The translations under genes and the position numbers were made by a program. Under the pieces are notes generated by a model that saw only the letters and a program-made list of their open reading frames with translations, was not told the origin of the DNA and did not search any database. From AC-32 sp963704005 (GTDB taxonomy: Bacteria > Actinomycetota > Thermoleophilia > Gaiellales > Gaiellaceae), in NCBI GenBank assembly GCA_963704005.1, contig CAVPGJ010000004.1, positions 186,001-250,000 on the forward strand: DNA of 64,000 nucleotides, read 5' to 3'. The stretch's first letter is position 1, and every line of letters starts with the position of its first letter. Below are positions 50,780 to 59,104 of this stretch, piece by piece.

Positions 50780-50975
50780 TTCTCCAGCAGGGCGATCGAT
50801 GCGCGCGAAGCCCCGCCGCCGCCGGCCAGGGCGATCTGAAGGCGCGCCGACCCGGACAGCGGGCCGCCGCAGATCCGATCGCTTGCCGCGAGCTTCAACG
50901 AGACCGTGGCCAAGCTCTCGCGGCTGATCGGCGCCCAGGAGGAGTTTCGCGCTCCAGCTCGGCCTCTAGAACCTC
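50780..50975 (+). pseudogene. Remnant of a HAMP-type sensor kinase
   Basis: In shifting frames the stretch encodes GDLKAR, then QIRSLAASFNETVAKLSRLIGAQEEF, the HAMP and following helix of a membrane histidine kinase, without start, transmembrane part or kinase core. The 50719-51086 gap otherwise shows nothing. Either a decayed gene or the 5' part of the kinase at 51087 joined by several indels. Confidence 0.5.
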
Positions 50976-51086
50976 GGGCAAGAGGCACGCCCACTCGAAA
51001 CCCGGTGTTCCCTCGTTTGCGCAGACGGGCGTACTGGCGGTGACTTCGCCACACGCGCTGCTTGGACCCTTGACGCCGTCCGCGAG

Positions 51087-51808
51087 ATGACGGACAACTT
51101 CCTCACCTCGTCCACCAGGAGGTCGCCTCTCTGGCGGCTCGGAGACGTCAAGGCATTGCGGGATTCGCTCGACCGGCTGCGCTGTGAGGTCGAAGAGTTG
51201 CGCGCGTCCCGCAAACGGCTCGTGCTCGCGGCCGATGCCGATCGCCGCAAGGATCGAGCGCGAGTTGCACGACGGTCCGCAGCAGGACCTGGTCGCCTTG
51301 GCGGTCAATCTGCAGCTCGCCCGTCGGCTGCTCGACGACGATCCCGCTGCGGCGAGGGCGCTCCTCGACGAGATGGGGCGCGATGTGCAGGAGGCGATAG
51401 ACGGGACGCGGCAGCTGGCTCATCGGATCTACCCGCCCCTCCTCGAGGCGGGTGGCCTCGGCGCGGCGTTGCGCTTCGCGGCGGCGAGCATCGGCGTTCC
51501 CGCCCGAGTCAAGGTTGCGGCGGGCGGGGCCTACCCGCCCGAGGTCGCGGGGACGGTGTACTTCTGCTGCGTCGAGGCGCTCGAGCACGCAGGCGCCGGG
51601 TCGAGGTCGACGGTCACCGTCCGCGAGCAGGACGGAGCGCTCGTGTTCGAGATCATCAACGACGGCGCCGGCGGCCGCGTGGCCAAGGCCGCTGCAGATC
51701 TCGCCGGATTACGGGACGAGAGTGGAGGCGCTTGGCGGTCGTCTGACAATCGTGTCGGAGCCTGCCAACCGCACCAGAGTCTCCGGCTCGCTCCCGATGT
51801 CGCGATGA
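51087..51808 (+). CDS. HisKA_3-type sensor histidine kinase, two frameshifts
   Basis: MTDNFLTSSTRRSPLWRLGD, a coiled coil (LRDSLDRLRCEVEELRASRKRLVLAADADRRK), then after a break near 51240 the DHp helix RIERELHDGPQQDLVALAVNLQLARRLL with the phospho-accepting histidine, and DGTRQLAHRIYPPLLEAGGLGAALRFAA. The ATPase part FCCVEALEHAG, FEIINDGAG breaks near 51680 and ends VEALGGRLTIVSEPANRTRVSGSLPMSR. It is the soluble NarX/DesK class, convergent (2 bp) with a NarL-type regulator that is its likely partner. Confidence 0.72.
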
Positions 51809-51810
51809 CG

Positions 51811-52476
51811 CTAGTCGCTCTCCGCCAGGTAGAGGATCACGGCCTTGACGCGCCTGTGGACCGCCGTCTCCCAGGTCAGACCGAGCTTGAGGAAGATCGA
51901 GTGGATCACCTTCTCGACCGATCGCTCGGTCAGGAAGAGCGCCTCGGCGATCGCCGCGTTGTTCTTGCCCTCGGCCATCTCACGCAGCACGTCGCGCTCG
52001 CGCGGCGTCAGCTGGTTGAGCGGCGAGTGCTCGCCCGGACGCTCTGCGCCACCAGCGCCTCGACGACCTTGGGATCGATCACCGAGCCGCCCTCTGCGAC
52101 GGCACGGATCGCGGCGACGAGCTGGTCGAGATCCTCGACGCGCTCCTTCAGGAGGTAGGCGCGGCCCGCGCTACCGTGCTCGAGGAGCGCGAGAGCGTAG
52201 CTCGGGTTCGGCGTACTGGCTGAGCACGACGACGCCGACCTCTGGATGCGTCTCGCGCAGCCGCTCGGCGGCCTGGATCCCCTCGTCGGCACTACCCGGC
52301 GGCATGCGGATGTCGGTGACGACGACGTCCGGCCGCTCCGCGTCGACCGCGTCGAGCAGCGAGTCGAGGTCGCCGCACACGGCGGCGACCTCGAGATCGG
52401 GCTCGGTCTCGAGCAGGCGCCGCACCCCCTCGCGGACGAGGTAGTGGTCGTCGGCCAGCACGACGCGGATCGGCAC
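51811..52476 (-). CDS. NarL/LuxR-family response regulator, two frameshifts
   Basis: Starts VPIRVVLADDHYLVREGVRRLLETEP at GTG 52476; the phospho-acceptor aspartate is in DVVVTDIRMPP and the receiver continues HPEVGVVVLSQYAEP. After a break near 52200 it reads LLEHGSAGRAYLLKERVEDLDQLVAAIRAVAEGGSVIDPKVVEALV, and after another near 52030 the LuxR-type HTH LTPRERDVLREMAEGKNNAAIAEALFLTERSVEKVIHSIFLKLGL. Probably phosphorylated by the adjacent kinase. TATCCT 6 nt before the start suggests leaderless translation. Confidence 0.75.
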
Positions 52477-52482
52477 AGGTAG

Positions 52483-52488
52483 AGGATA
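52483..52488 (-). promoter_or_regulatory. -10 box TATCCT before the response regulator
   Basis: TATCCT on the minus strand ends 6 nt before GTG 52476. The divergent receiver gene starts at 52494, so the two share a very short region. Confidence 0.4.
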
Positions 52489-52493
52489 CGACG

Positions 52494-52883
52494 GTGCCGC
52501 GATCCCCTGAGGCTCCGCTCGTCCTGATCGTGGACGACAACGCGAGGAACCTGAAGCTCGCCCGCGACGTGCTGCTCGGCCGCCGGCTTCCGGACGCTGG
52601 AGGCCGCGACCGCCGCCGATGGAATCGCGCTCGCGGACGAGCATCTTCCGGACGTCGATCCTGATGGATCTCCGGCTGCCGGACATGGACGGCACGGACG
52701 CCGCCCGGATGACTCGCGAACGGTGCGCGGACAGCGGCGATTCCGGTCGTCGCGTTCAGCTCGCTGGCGTTCGACGACGACGCCGCCTGGCTCACGGACG
52801 CCGGCTTCGCCGGCTACCTCGAGAAGCCGATCGACGTCGAGGAGCTTCCCGGACCGTCGTGCGCGGCTACTGCCAGCGGCTGA
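52494..52883 (+). CDS. Single-domain CheY/DivK-like receiver, frameshifted
   Basis: Pieces in order: VPRSPEAPLVLIVDDNARNLKLARDVLL, FRTLEAATAADGIALADEHLPDV, LMDLRLPDMDGTDAARM, IPVVAFSSLAFDDDAAWLTDAGFAGYLEKPIDVEE. Acid pair DD, acceptor aspartate in LMD, and lysine in EKP are all there. Three or more frame changes. It resembles the intact receiver at 55461-55835 closely (VVEDN/VVDDN, LMDVQLPGIDG). GTG 52494 and TGA 52881-52883 are approximate ends. Confidence 0.62.
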
Positions 52884-53102
52884 GCGACCGACACCGTGCT
52901 GGTACACCGGCCCGATCGGGATGCTGGCACCCTGGCCATCGGTTGCTCCTGACCGCGATCATCGAGAATGAAGCGAGGCAACCCAAGGAGGTCAGGGAAG
53001 ATGTGGAAGCCGCTCATCACGAAGAGATCCGCCTCGGCGGCGAACAAGCTACACGTCGCACAAATGTCTGTTACGCCTGTTCCCCGAGCAAAGGAGGCCT
53101 CG

Positions 53103-53577
53103 ATGGCCGGCCGTACAGGGTTGCCGAAGCGGTGTTCTCGTGCTTGACGGTCGGTGTCGCTCTTGCTGGCCGCTCTCGGCGTTTTCGTATCGGCTGCATC
53201 CTCCCAGAACCAGGCGCCCCGAGCGACGAAGGCATTCCACGTGACGAAGGACTGCTCGGGGTTCACGGGCTCGTCGGCGCCTTTTGCACGATCAGGTCCT
53301 CGAACGTCAAGGCACTCAAGGTGGGCTCGAAGATCTTCTACTTCCAGGAGGCCAGCAAGACCGCGCTGGACAGCGACACGGTCATCTACGTCAGGGCGCG
53401 GCAACGTCGCAACCGGCCATTGCCTCCTTCGTTTACGCGACCGGGGTCGGACTGTGCACGATCTCGGACGGCACGGGAAAGCTCGCCGGGTTCCATTCGC
53501 GTGCACGTGTCACGGCCGATTCGTCGATTCCGAACCTGTGGCACTGGGACGGGACGTACAGCTTCAAACACGGCTAG
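53103..53577 (+). CDS. Secreted protein, 'WDGTY' family member 2, frameshifted
   Basis: ATG 53103 follows AAAGGAGG at ideal distance. After MAGRTGLPKRCSRA a break near 53145 leads to the signal peptide TVGVALLLAALGVFVSAASS, then ATKAFHVTKDCSGFTG, CTIRSSNVKALKVGSKIFYFQEASKTALDSDTVIYVR, TGVGLCTISDGTGKLAGFHSRARVT and LWHWDGTYSFKHG. It aligns along its length with the protein at 46536-47006, including both conserved cysteines. A further ATG with AAGGAGG at 53001 is in the same starting frame. Breaks near 53145, 53277 and 53395. Confidence 0.7.
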
Positions 53578-53597
53578 ATCCGGTGGGGAATCGGCCG

Positions 53598-55471
53598 GTG
53601 AGTGAGCGGGTCGCCCGGCGGCTTTCGTCGCTCTCGGCCAAGTACATCGTCGTGTTCGCGCTGCTGGTCGCCGTTCCGGTGATCTGCACGAGCGTGTACC
53701 TGCTCTACTCGTCCTATCAGGACAACAAGCGCGCGTTGACCCGGCTGCAGCAGGAGAAGGCAGAGACGGTCGCGGTCACGATCGACCAGTACTTCAGGGA
53801 CCTGACCAAGAGGATGAGGGCGATGTCGCTCCGCTACTTGGCGCTCCACCGCGCTGGACTCGGGTGCTTAAACCCCTGCTCGACGACAGCGCGACCGATG
53901 CGTTCTACGTCGACAGTACCGGCCACAAGACGGTCGCAATCGGGGCGGCGAGCTCACGCAGCTCCAGGGGAACTTCTTGCACGATCGTTCGGTCAGAGCA
54001 GGCGAAGGCGGCGGGGGTCTACTTCGGTCCCGTGAAACAAGGCATGTCCAACCCCGGAGCACGATCGATGGAAGTGCTGGTTCCAGAATCTCATAACCTG
54101 TCTGAGCACCAAACCGCAGGAACCGGAGTCGTCGGCGAGACGATCGATCTCGTAGGTATTCAGCGACCTGGTCAGGCGACGCGGCTCGGGGGACGTCCGG
54201 ATACGTCTACGCGATCGACGCCAAAGGCGTGCCCATCGCGCACCCGAACCCCGCCGCTTTCACGCATCGTTCCCTGACCTTTCCTCAGGTGACGAAGGCG
54301 CTGGCTTCGTCGCAAACCGGATCGACGGTCGGCCGCAACCTCCGCGGGCAAAAGGTGCTGAGCACCTGGGCGACCGTCGGGCTTCTCGGCTGGAAGGTGT
54401 TCGTCGAGCAGCCCGAGAGCGCGGCGTTCGCGCCGGTCCGCGGGAAGATCTGGCGGACGGCGCTGCTGCTCGCGGCGTTCCTCGCCGCCGGGATCGGACT
54501 GAGCGTGTTGCTCGCCCGCCGTCTCGTCCGCCCTATCAGACAGATGCGGACGGCAGCTGCCCGCATCGGAGCAGGCGCCTACGACGAGCGGATCGAGCTC
54601 CGCCGCCGCGACGAGCTGGGTGGACTCGCAGACGAGCTGAACGGGATGGCGGCGAGCCTGCAGGCCTCGGTTCAAAGCCTGGAGCAAAAGGTCGAGGAAC
54701 GTACGCGGGAGTTGCAGCAGGCACTGGCAGAGCTCTCGCGGAAGGGCCGCCAACTCGAGGTCGCAAGCCAGCACAAGAGCGAGTTCCTTGCGAACATGTC
54801 GCACGAGCTGCGGACGCCGCTGAACGCGATCATCGGCTTCTCGCAGGTGCTGCGGAAGCGGATGTTCGGCGACATCAACGCCAAGCAGGAGGAGTACCTG
54901 GACGACATCCTCTCTTCCGGCAACCATCTGCTGTCGCTGATCAACGACGTGCTCGACCTGTCCAAGGTCGAGGCCGGCCAGGTCGAGCTCGAGATCGCCA
55001 CGTTCTCGCTGCGCGAAGCGCTCGAGCGCGGCGTCGTGATGGTGCGCGAGCCGGCGACGAAGCACGGCGTCCGGCTCTCGCTCGAGCTGGCGCCCGGCGT
55101 TGACCTGGTCGAAGGCGACGAGCGGCGCTTCCGCCAGGTCGTCTTCAACCTGCTCTCGAACGCGGTCAAGTTCACGCCCGCAGGGCGGCAGCATCGTCGT
55201 CGCGTCGGCCCGGGTCGACGGAGAGGTGCTGGTATCGGTGACCGACACCGGACCTGGCATCGCGCGCGAGGATCAGGAGCGGATCTTCGAGGAGTTCCAG
55301 CAGACCGAGGTCGGCGTCGAGCAGCGCGAGGGTACCGGGCTCGGGCTCGCGCTCTCGAAGCGTCTCGTCGAGCTCCACGGCGGCCGGATCTGGGTCGAGA
55401 GCGAGCCCGGACACGGCAGCCGCTTCGTCTTCACGCTCCCGATCAAGGAGGACAGTCCCAATGGCCGGTGA
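53598..55471 (+). CDS. Membrane sensor histidine kinase (Cache-HAMP-HisKA-HATPase), frameshifted
   Basis: N-terminal membrane helix YIVVFALLVAVPVICTSVYLLYSSY, an extracytoplasmic Cache-like region in broken frames (LLDDSATDAFYVDSTGHKTVAI; GYVYAIDAKGVPIAHPNP), second helix TALLLAAFLAAGIGLSVLLA, HAMP (RRLVRPIRQMRTAAARIGAGAYDERIELRRRDELGGLADELNGMA), HisKA with SEFLANMSHELRTPLNAIIGFSQVL (phospho-histidine in SHELRTP), and ATPase boxes FRQVVFNLLSNAVKFTP, VTDTGPGIAREDQERIFEEF, GTGLGLALSKRLVELHGG. Breaks near 53857, 53955-54170 and 55185. Start GTG 53598. Overlaps the next receiver gene by 11 bp. Confidence 0.78.
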
Positions 55472-55835
55472 GCGGGTTCTCGTCGTCGAGGACAACGAGA
55501 AGAACATGAAGCTCTTCCGCGACGTGCTGCAGGCCACCGGCTACAGCACGCTCGAGGCGACCACGGGCGAGGACGCGGTCGAGCTCGCCGTGTCGAACGA
55601 GCCGGCACTCGTCCTGATGGACGTGCAGCTGCCCGGCATCGACGGCGTCGAGGCGCTCGCGCGACTGCGGCGAGACGAACGAACGGCCTCCATCCCCGTG
55701 CTGGCACTGACCGCGCAGGCGATGAGCGGCGACCGCGAGCGGTTCCTCGAAGTCGGGTTCGATGGCTACCTCTCCAAGCCGGTCGACGTCGTCGAGCTGA
55801 TCCAGGCCGTCCAGGAGCACTGCGATCGTGGCTGA
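55461..55835 (+). CDS. Single-domain response regulator (DivK-like)
   Basis: 124 residues, intact. Acid pocket VVEDNEKN, phospho-acceptor aspartate in VLMDVQLPGIDG, threonine in LALTAQAM and lysine in GYLSKPVDV. No output domain. Overlaps the kinase end by 11 bp and the receiver-cyclase start by 8 bp, so it should relay phosphate between the kinase and a downstream partner. ATG 55461. Confidence 0.9.
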   Translation: MAGERVLVVEDNEKNMKLFRDVLQATGYSTLEATTGEDAVELAVSNEPALVLMDVQLPGIDGVEALARLRRDERTASIPVLALTAQAMSGDRERFLEVGFDGYLSKPVDVVELIQAVQEHCDRG

Positions 55836-56947
55836 GCGGCCGCGCCAAGATCCTCGTCGTCGATGACGTGCCGGAGAACGTGCGCCTGCTCGAGGCGGTG
55901 CTGGTCCCGCACGGCTACGAGGTCGTGCCTGCGAGTGACGGCCTGGCGGCGCTCGAGCTCGTCGAGGCAGAGGAACCCGACTTGGTCCTCCTCGACGTGA
56001 TGATGCCCGGCCTCGACGGCTATGCAGTCTGCACCCACCTCCGCGCGAACGACGACACCGCCATGTTGCCGGTGATCATGGTCACGTCGAGCATCGGCCA
56101 GGAGAAGACGAAGGCGATCGAGGCCGGCGCGGACGACTTCATCACGAAGCCGTTCAACCACGACGAGCTGCTCACCCGGGTGCGGTCGCTGCTGCGGATC
56201 AAGCGCTACCACGACATGATCAAGAAGCTGAATCGCACGCTCGAGGAGCGCGTGCAGTCGCAGGTGAGCGAGCTCGAGCGGCTGCGGCGGCTGCGGCGGT
56301 TCCTCTCCCCGCAGCTCGCCGACGCGGTCGTGTCCTCGGGAGACGAGACGATCCTCGAGAGCCACCGCCGGCAGGTGGCGATGTTCTTCGCCGACCTGCG
56401 GGGCTGGTCGAGCTTCGTCGACACCGTCGAGCCCGAGGAGCTCATGGGCGTACTCGGCGAGTTCCACGGCGCGATCGGTCGCCTCGTGAAACGTTTCGAG
56501 GCGACCGTCGGCTTCCTCGAAGGCGACGGCGTTCAGCTCTTCTTCAACGATCCGATCGAGATCCCTGACGCGGCGCTGCGTGCCGTGCGGATGGGCTGCG
56601 CGCTGCGCGAGGAAATGGCCGAGCTCACGCCCAGCTGGGCGAAGCGCGGGTACGACCTCGACTTCGGTGCCGGCATTGCGCTCGGCCACGCGACCTGTGG
56701 CGAGGTCGGATTCGAGGGGCGCCACGACTACGCGGCGATCGGCGCAGTAACGAATCTCGCCTCGCGGCTCGCCGACGAGGCGACCGGTGGGCAGATTCTG
56801 ATCGCGCAACGTCTCTATGCGGAGGTCGAGAACGACGTCGACGTGCAGCCGGTCGGCGAATTCACACTCAAGGGGTTCCAACGGCCTGTCGTAGCGTTTA
56901 ACGTTGTCGCCGTCCGCGAGAAGGCTGCAGAGTTGTCTCAGGCGTAG
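55828..56947 (+). CDS. Receiver-class III nucleotide cyclase fusion, one N-terminal frameshift
   Basis: GTG 55828 starts VAER; a single-base break near 55842 leads into AKILVVDDVPENVRLLEAVL. Receiver: LVLLDVMMPGLDG, MVTSSIG, FITKPFNHDELL. A coiled coil (KKLNRTLEERVQSQVSELERLRRLRRFLSPQLADAV) links to the cyclase: VAMFFADLRGWSSFV (first metal Asp), FLEGDGVQLFF (second metal Asp), GHATCGEVG, DYAAIGAVTNLASRLADEA. The transition-state Asn and Arg are kept, but the residue that normally reads Asp in G-D-x-V-N and contacts the purine base is Ala. Product could be cAMP, cGMP or another nucleotide. Output of the phosphorelay just upstream. Confidence 0.83.
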
Positions 56948-57038
56948 ACGCTGATGGCCAGACTCGTCGTGCCGAGTCGGTTTCAGCGCACCGCTCTCGT
57001 GGCCCGAACGTGAGGATGAATGTCTCGAGGTCGTTGTC

Positions 57039-57056
57039 CAATCCCAGGCACGCCCA
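57039..57056 (+). repeat. 18-bp exact copy of the tRNA-Val 3' end (possible att remnant)
   Basis: CAATCCCAGGCACGCCCA is identical to tRNA-Val 46282-46299, and the preceding AGGTC with a near-match of the T arm extends the similarity to about 30 bp. No tRNA can fold here. Direct repeats of a tRNA 3' end mark the ends of integrated elements. The 56948-57192 gap shows nothing else. Confidence 0.65.
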
Positions 57057-57180
57057 TTCGTCGATCGAAGCCCTCCTCCGCTGGAGCGAAGGCATGGCGA
57101 CTTCGATGACCTCATCTCCTGACGAGCGGCGCGCGTGAGCTGCGCGGCGTGCCCGCTCGTAGTCCTTCTGACAGCACGAA

Positions 57181-57186
57181 CATAAT
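57181..57186 (+). promoter_or_regulatory. -10 box CATAAT before the HPP gene
   Basis: CATAAT ends 6 nt before GTG 57193 with no ribosome site. Confidence 0.5.
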
Positions 57187-57192
57187 CAGCCC

Positions 57193-57837
57193 GTGTCAGC
57201 GCTCGACCCTCGGGAGCAGCTCGACCGGATCGCCGAGTACGCGGACTCGTCGGTGCGGGTTCTCAGCCGGCGAGGCTCGCTCGTCGGCGTGCCCGGCTCG
57301 TACGGGCTGAAGCGCTGGCTCTACGGGCATTACGGCAACCGCGGCAATGCCGCCTACACCTTCATCGGCTCGCTGCTCGCGATCGGGCTCAGCGGCTTCT
57401 GCGCCTGGCTCTTCCAGGAACCGCTTCTCTTCCCCAGCCTCGGGGCGACCGCGTTTCTCTTCTTCGAGACGCCACTCGCTGAGGTCGGCACGCCGCGCAA
57501 CGCGATCATCGGACACTCGGTCGCGATCCTGGCGGGGGTCGCCTCGCTCGGCGCGTTCGGCCTGCTCGGCGCGCCGAGCGTCTACCAGGAAGGCGTGACC
57601 CCGGCGAGGATCGGCGCAGTCGCCCTCTCCGTCGCCCTGACCGGGGGCGTGCTCCGCTTGCTGCGGGCGGCGCATCCGCCGGCCGGAGCGACGACGATCA
57701 TCGTCAGCTCCGGCCTGCTCGACAAGCCGTCCCAGATCGCCTCGATCGTCGTGGGCGTCCTCATCATCACGGCCGGGAGCTGGGCGCTGAACCGCCTGCT
57801 GGGGATCCCGGCGCCTCTCTGGGCCGCGCCCCGATAA
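57193..57837 (+). CDS. HPP-family integral membrane protein
   Basis: 214 residues. After about 45 soluble residues come four to five membrane helices with the HPP motifs: FPSLGATAFLFFETP, TPRNAIIGHSVAILAG, LLRAAHPPAGATTIIV. Some HPP proteins transport nitrite in chloroplasts and cyanobacteria; here function is unassigned. Convergent with a methyltransferase, 7 bp apart. Confidence 0.85.
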   Translation: MSALDPREQLDRIAEYADSSVRVLSRRGSLVGVPGSYGLKRWLYGHYGNRGNAAYTFIGSLLAIGLSGFCAWLFQEPLLFPSLGATAFLFFETPLAEVGTPRNAIIGHSVAILAGVASLGAFGLLGAPSVYQEGVTPARIGAVALSVALTGGVLRLLRAAHPPAGATTIIVSSGLLDKPSQIASIVVGVLIITAGSWALNRLLGIPAPLWAAPR

Positions 57838-57844
57838 CCCTCGC

Positions 57845-58459
57845 CTAGGAGCGCGCAGCGGTTCCGACGATGAGCGGGCGCACGAATGGCGGCGCCTTCG
57901 CCAGCTCGGTGTGCTCGACCTCTTCGACGTCGAAGCCCGCCGCCTCGATCGAGGCGAGAGTCCGGCGGTTGCAGTCGCAGCAGGCGACGAAGCGGTTGAG
58001 GAAGTTCAGGCGGTCCTGCCAGCGGGCCCGGCCCGGGTCGTCCGAGCGGACGTGCTCGAGGAACAGCAGCCGCCCGCCGGGGCGGAGCACGCGGCGCAGC
58101 TCGCCGAGCGCTCGCGCCTGGTCGACCCCGCAGAGGACGAGTGTCGAGACGGCCGTGTCGAAGCTGGCGTCGTCGAAGGGCAGCACCTCGGCCGAGGCCT
58201 GCACCACCACTGTCTCGGGCGCCTCTGCGTCGACGCGCCGCCGCAGCCGCTTCAGCATCGGCTCGTCCGGCTCCGTGACCGTCAGCTCGACGCCCGGCCC
58301 GTAGTGGCGCAGGTTCGCGCCGGTGCCACCGCCGATCTCGAGCACGCGGCCGCTCGCGCTGCCGATCAGCCGCTGCCGCTGTTCGCGCAGCCCGGCCCTC
58401 TCCACCTTCGCCAGCTGGCGGTCGTAGGTCAGCGCGAAGAACCGGCTCCGGAGGCTCAT
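57845..58459 (-). CDS. Class I SAM methyltransferase (METTL7/PmtA-like)
   Basis: 204 residues. MSLRSRFFALTYDRQLAKVE, motif I RVLEIGGGTGANLRHY, TVTEPDEPML, FDTAVSTLVLCGVDQARALGELRRVLRPGGRLLFLEHV. The C-x-DC cysteine segment FVACCDCNRRTLASIEAAGF is typical of the phospholipid/thiol methyltransferase group related to METTL7. Substrate not determined; a phospholipid head group or small thiol is likely by family. Confidence 0.8.
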   Translation of the reverse strand: MSLRSRFFALTYDRQLAKVERAGLREQRQRLIGSASGRVLEIGGGTGANLRHYGPGVELTVTEPDEPMLKRLRRRVDAEAPETVVVQASAEVLPFDDASFDTAVSTLVLCGVDQARALGELRRVLRPGGRLLFLEHVRSDDPGRARWQDRLNFLNRFVACCDCNRRTLASIEAAGFDVEEVEHTELAKAPPFVRPLIVGTAARS

Positions 58460-58503
58460 TGGCTACCGGCGCCCATCCTCGCATCCCTTGACGGGCGGGT
58501 GGG

Positions 58504-59013
58504 CTAGAACCAGAAGACCACGAAGAACGGGTCGTTCACCGAGCTGCCGTTCTGGCGGAACGTCCCAACGACCGCCTGTGTGCCCGCCGGGCAGCTCCCG
58601 AGCGAACCGACGCCGACCTGTGCCAGGTCGGCTCCGCTGGCGCCGGGTGGAAGCGCGTCGAGGATGGCCACGCCGCCCTTCGGCGCGCTCTTGAGCCCGG
58701 TGAAGCAGTAGATGCCGGCCTTCGGGTGGCTGAGGTTCTGCTGGATGATTCCGCGGGAGTTGGTCGTCACCGCGCCGAGGGCGGTCACCTGTGCGTAGAG
58801 GGCCGGCCCGTTCGAGCTCTTCACCGAGAGCCTGGGCGCGAGCCGCGAGATCTCCTTGTCTGCGACCGACTTCGCAATCTTCTTCGCCTGCTTGAGGGTG
58901 ATTCCCGTCGTGCTGGCAGCGGGTCTGGTGAGAGCCGCCGCGCCGGTCCCTGCAGCGACCAGCGCCACGATTGCAGCCACGATCAGCCATGGGTGTCCGG
59001 TCAGTCGTCTCAT
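58504..59013 (-). CDS. Secreted protein of unknown function
   Basis: 169 residues: N-terminal signal/anchor (PWLIVAAIVALVAAGTGAAAL), a helical linker ITLKQAKKIAKSVADKEISRLAP, then a compact domain ALYAQVTALGAVTTNSRGI, GIYCFTGLKSAPKGGVAIL, SCPAGTQAVVGTF, and the end NDPFFVVFWF. Two cysteines may pair. The linker resembles stalks of other secreted proteins of this lineage. No known function. Confidence 0.7.
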   Translation of the reverse strand: MRRLTGHPWLIVAAIVALVAAGTGAAALTRPAASTTGITLKQAKKIAKSVADKEISRLAPRLSVKSSNGPALYAQVTALGAVTTNSRGIIQQNLSHPKAGIYCFTGLKSAPKGGVAILDALPPGASGADLAQVGVGSLGSCPAGTQAVVGTFRQNGSSVNDPFFVVFWF

Positions 59014-59104
59014 CGCTCCTCCTCCTTCTCGCCTACCGAAGTCGCCGCTCTTCTGAGGGCGACATCGTGGAACCTTGCGTTCTCAGCTCGCCGTTGTCCA
59101 GGGC

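Noticed and set aside
57029..57060. A second tRNA gene at the tRNA-like sequence.
   Set aside because: Only the T arm and 3' acceptor strand are present; no D arm, anticodon arm or 5' acceptor.
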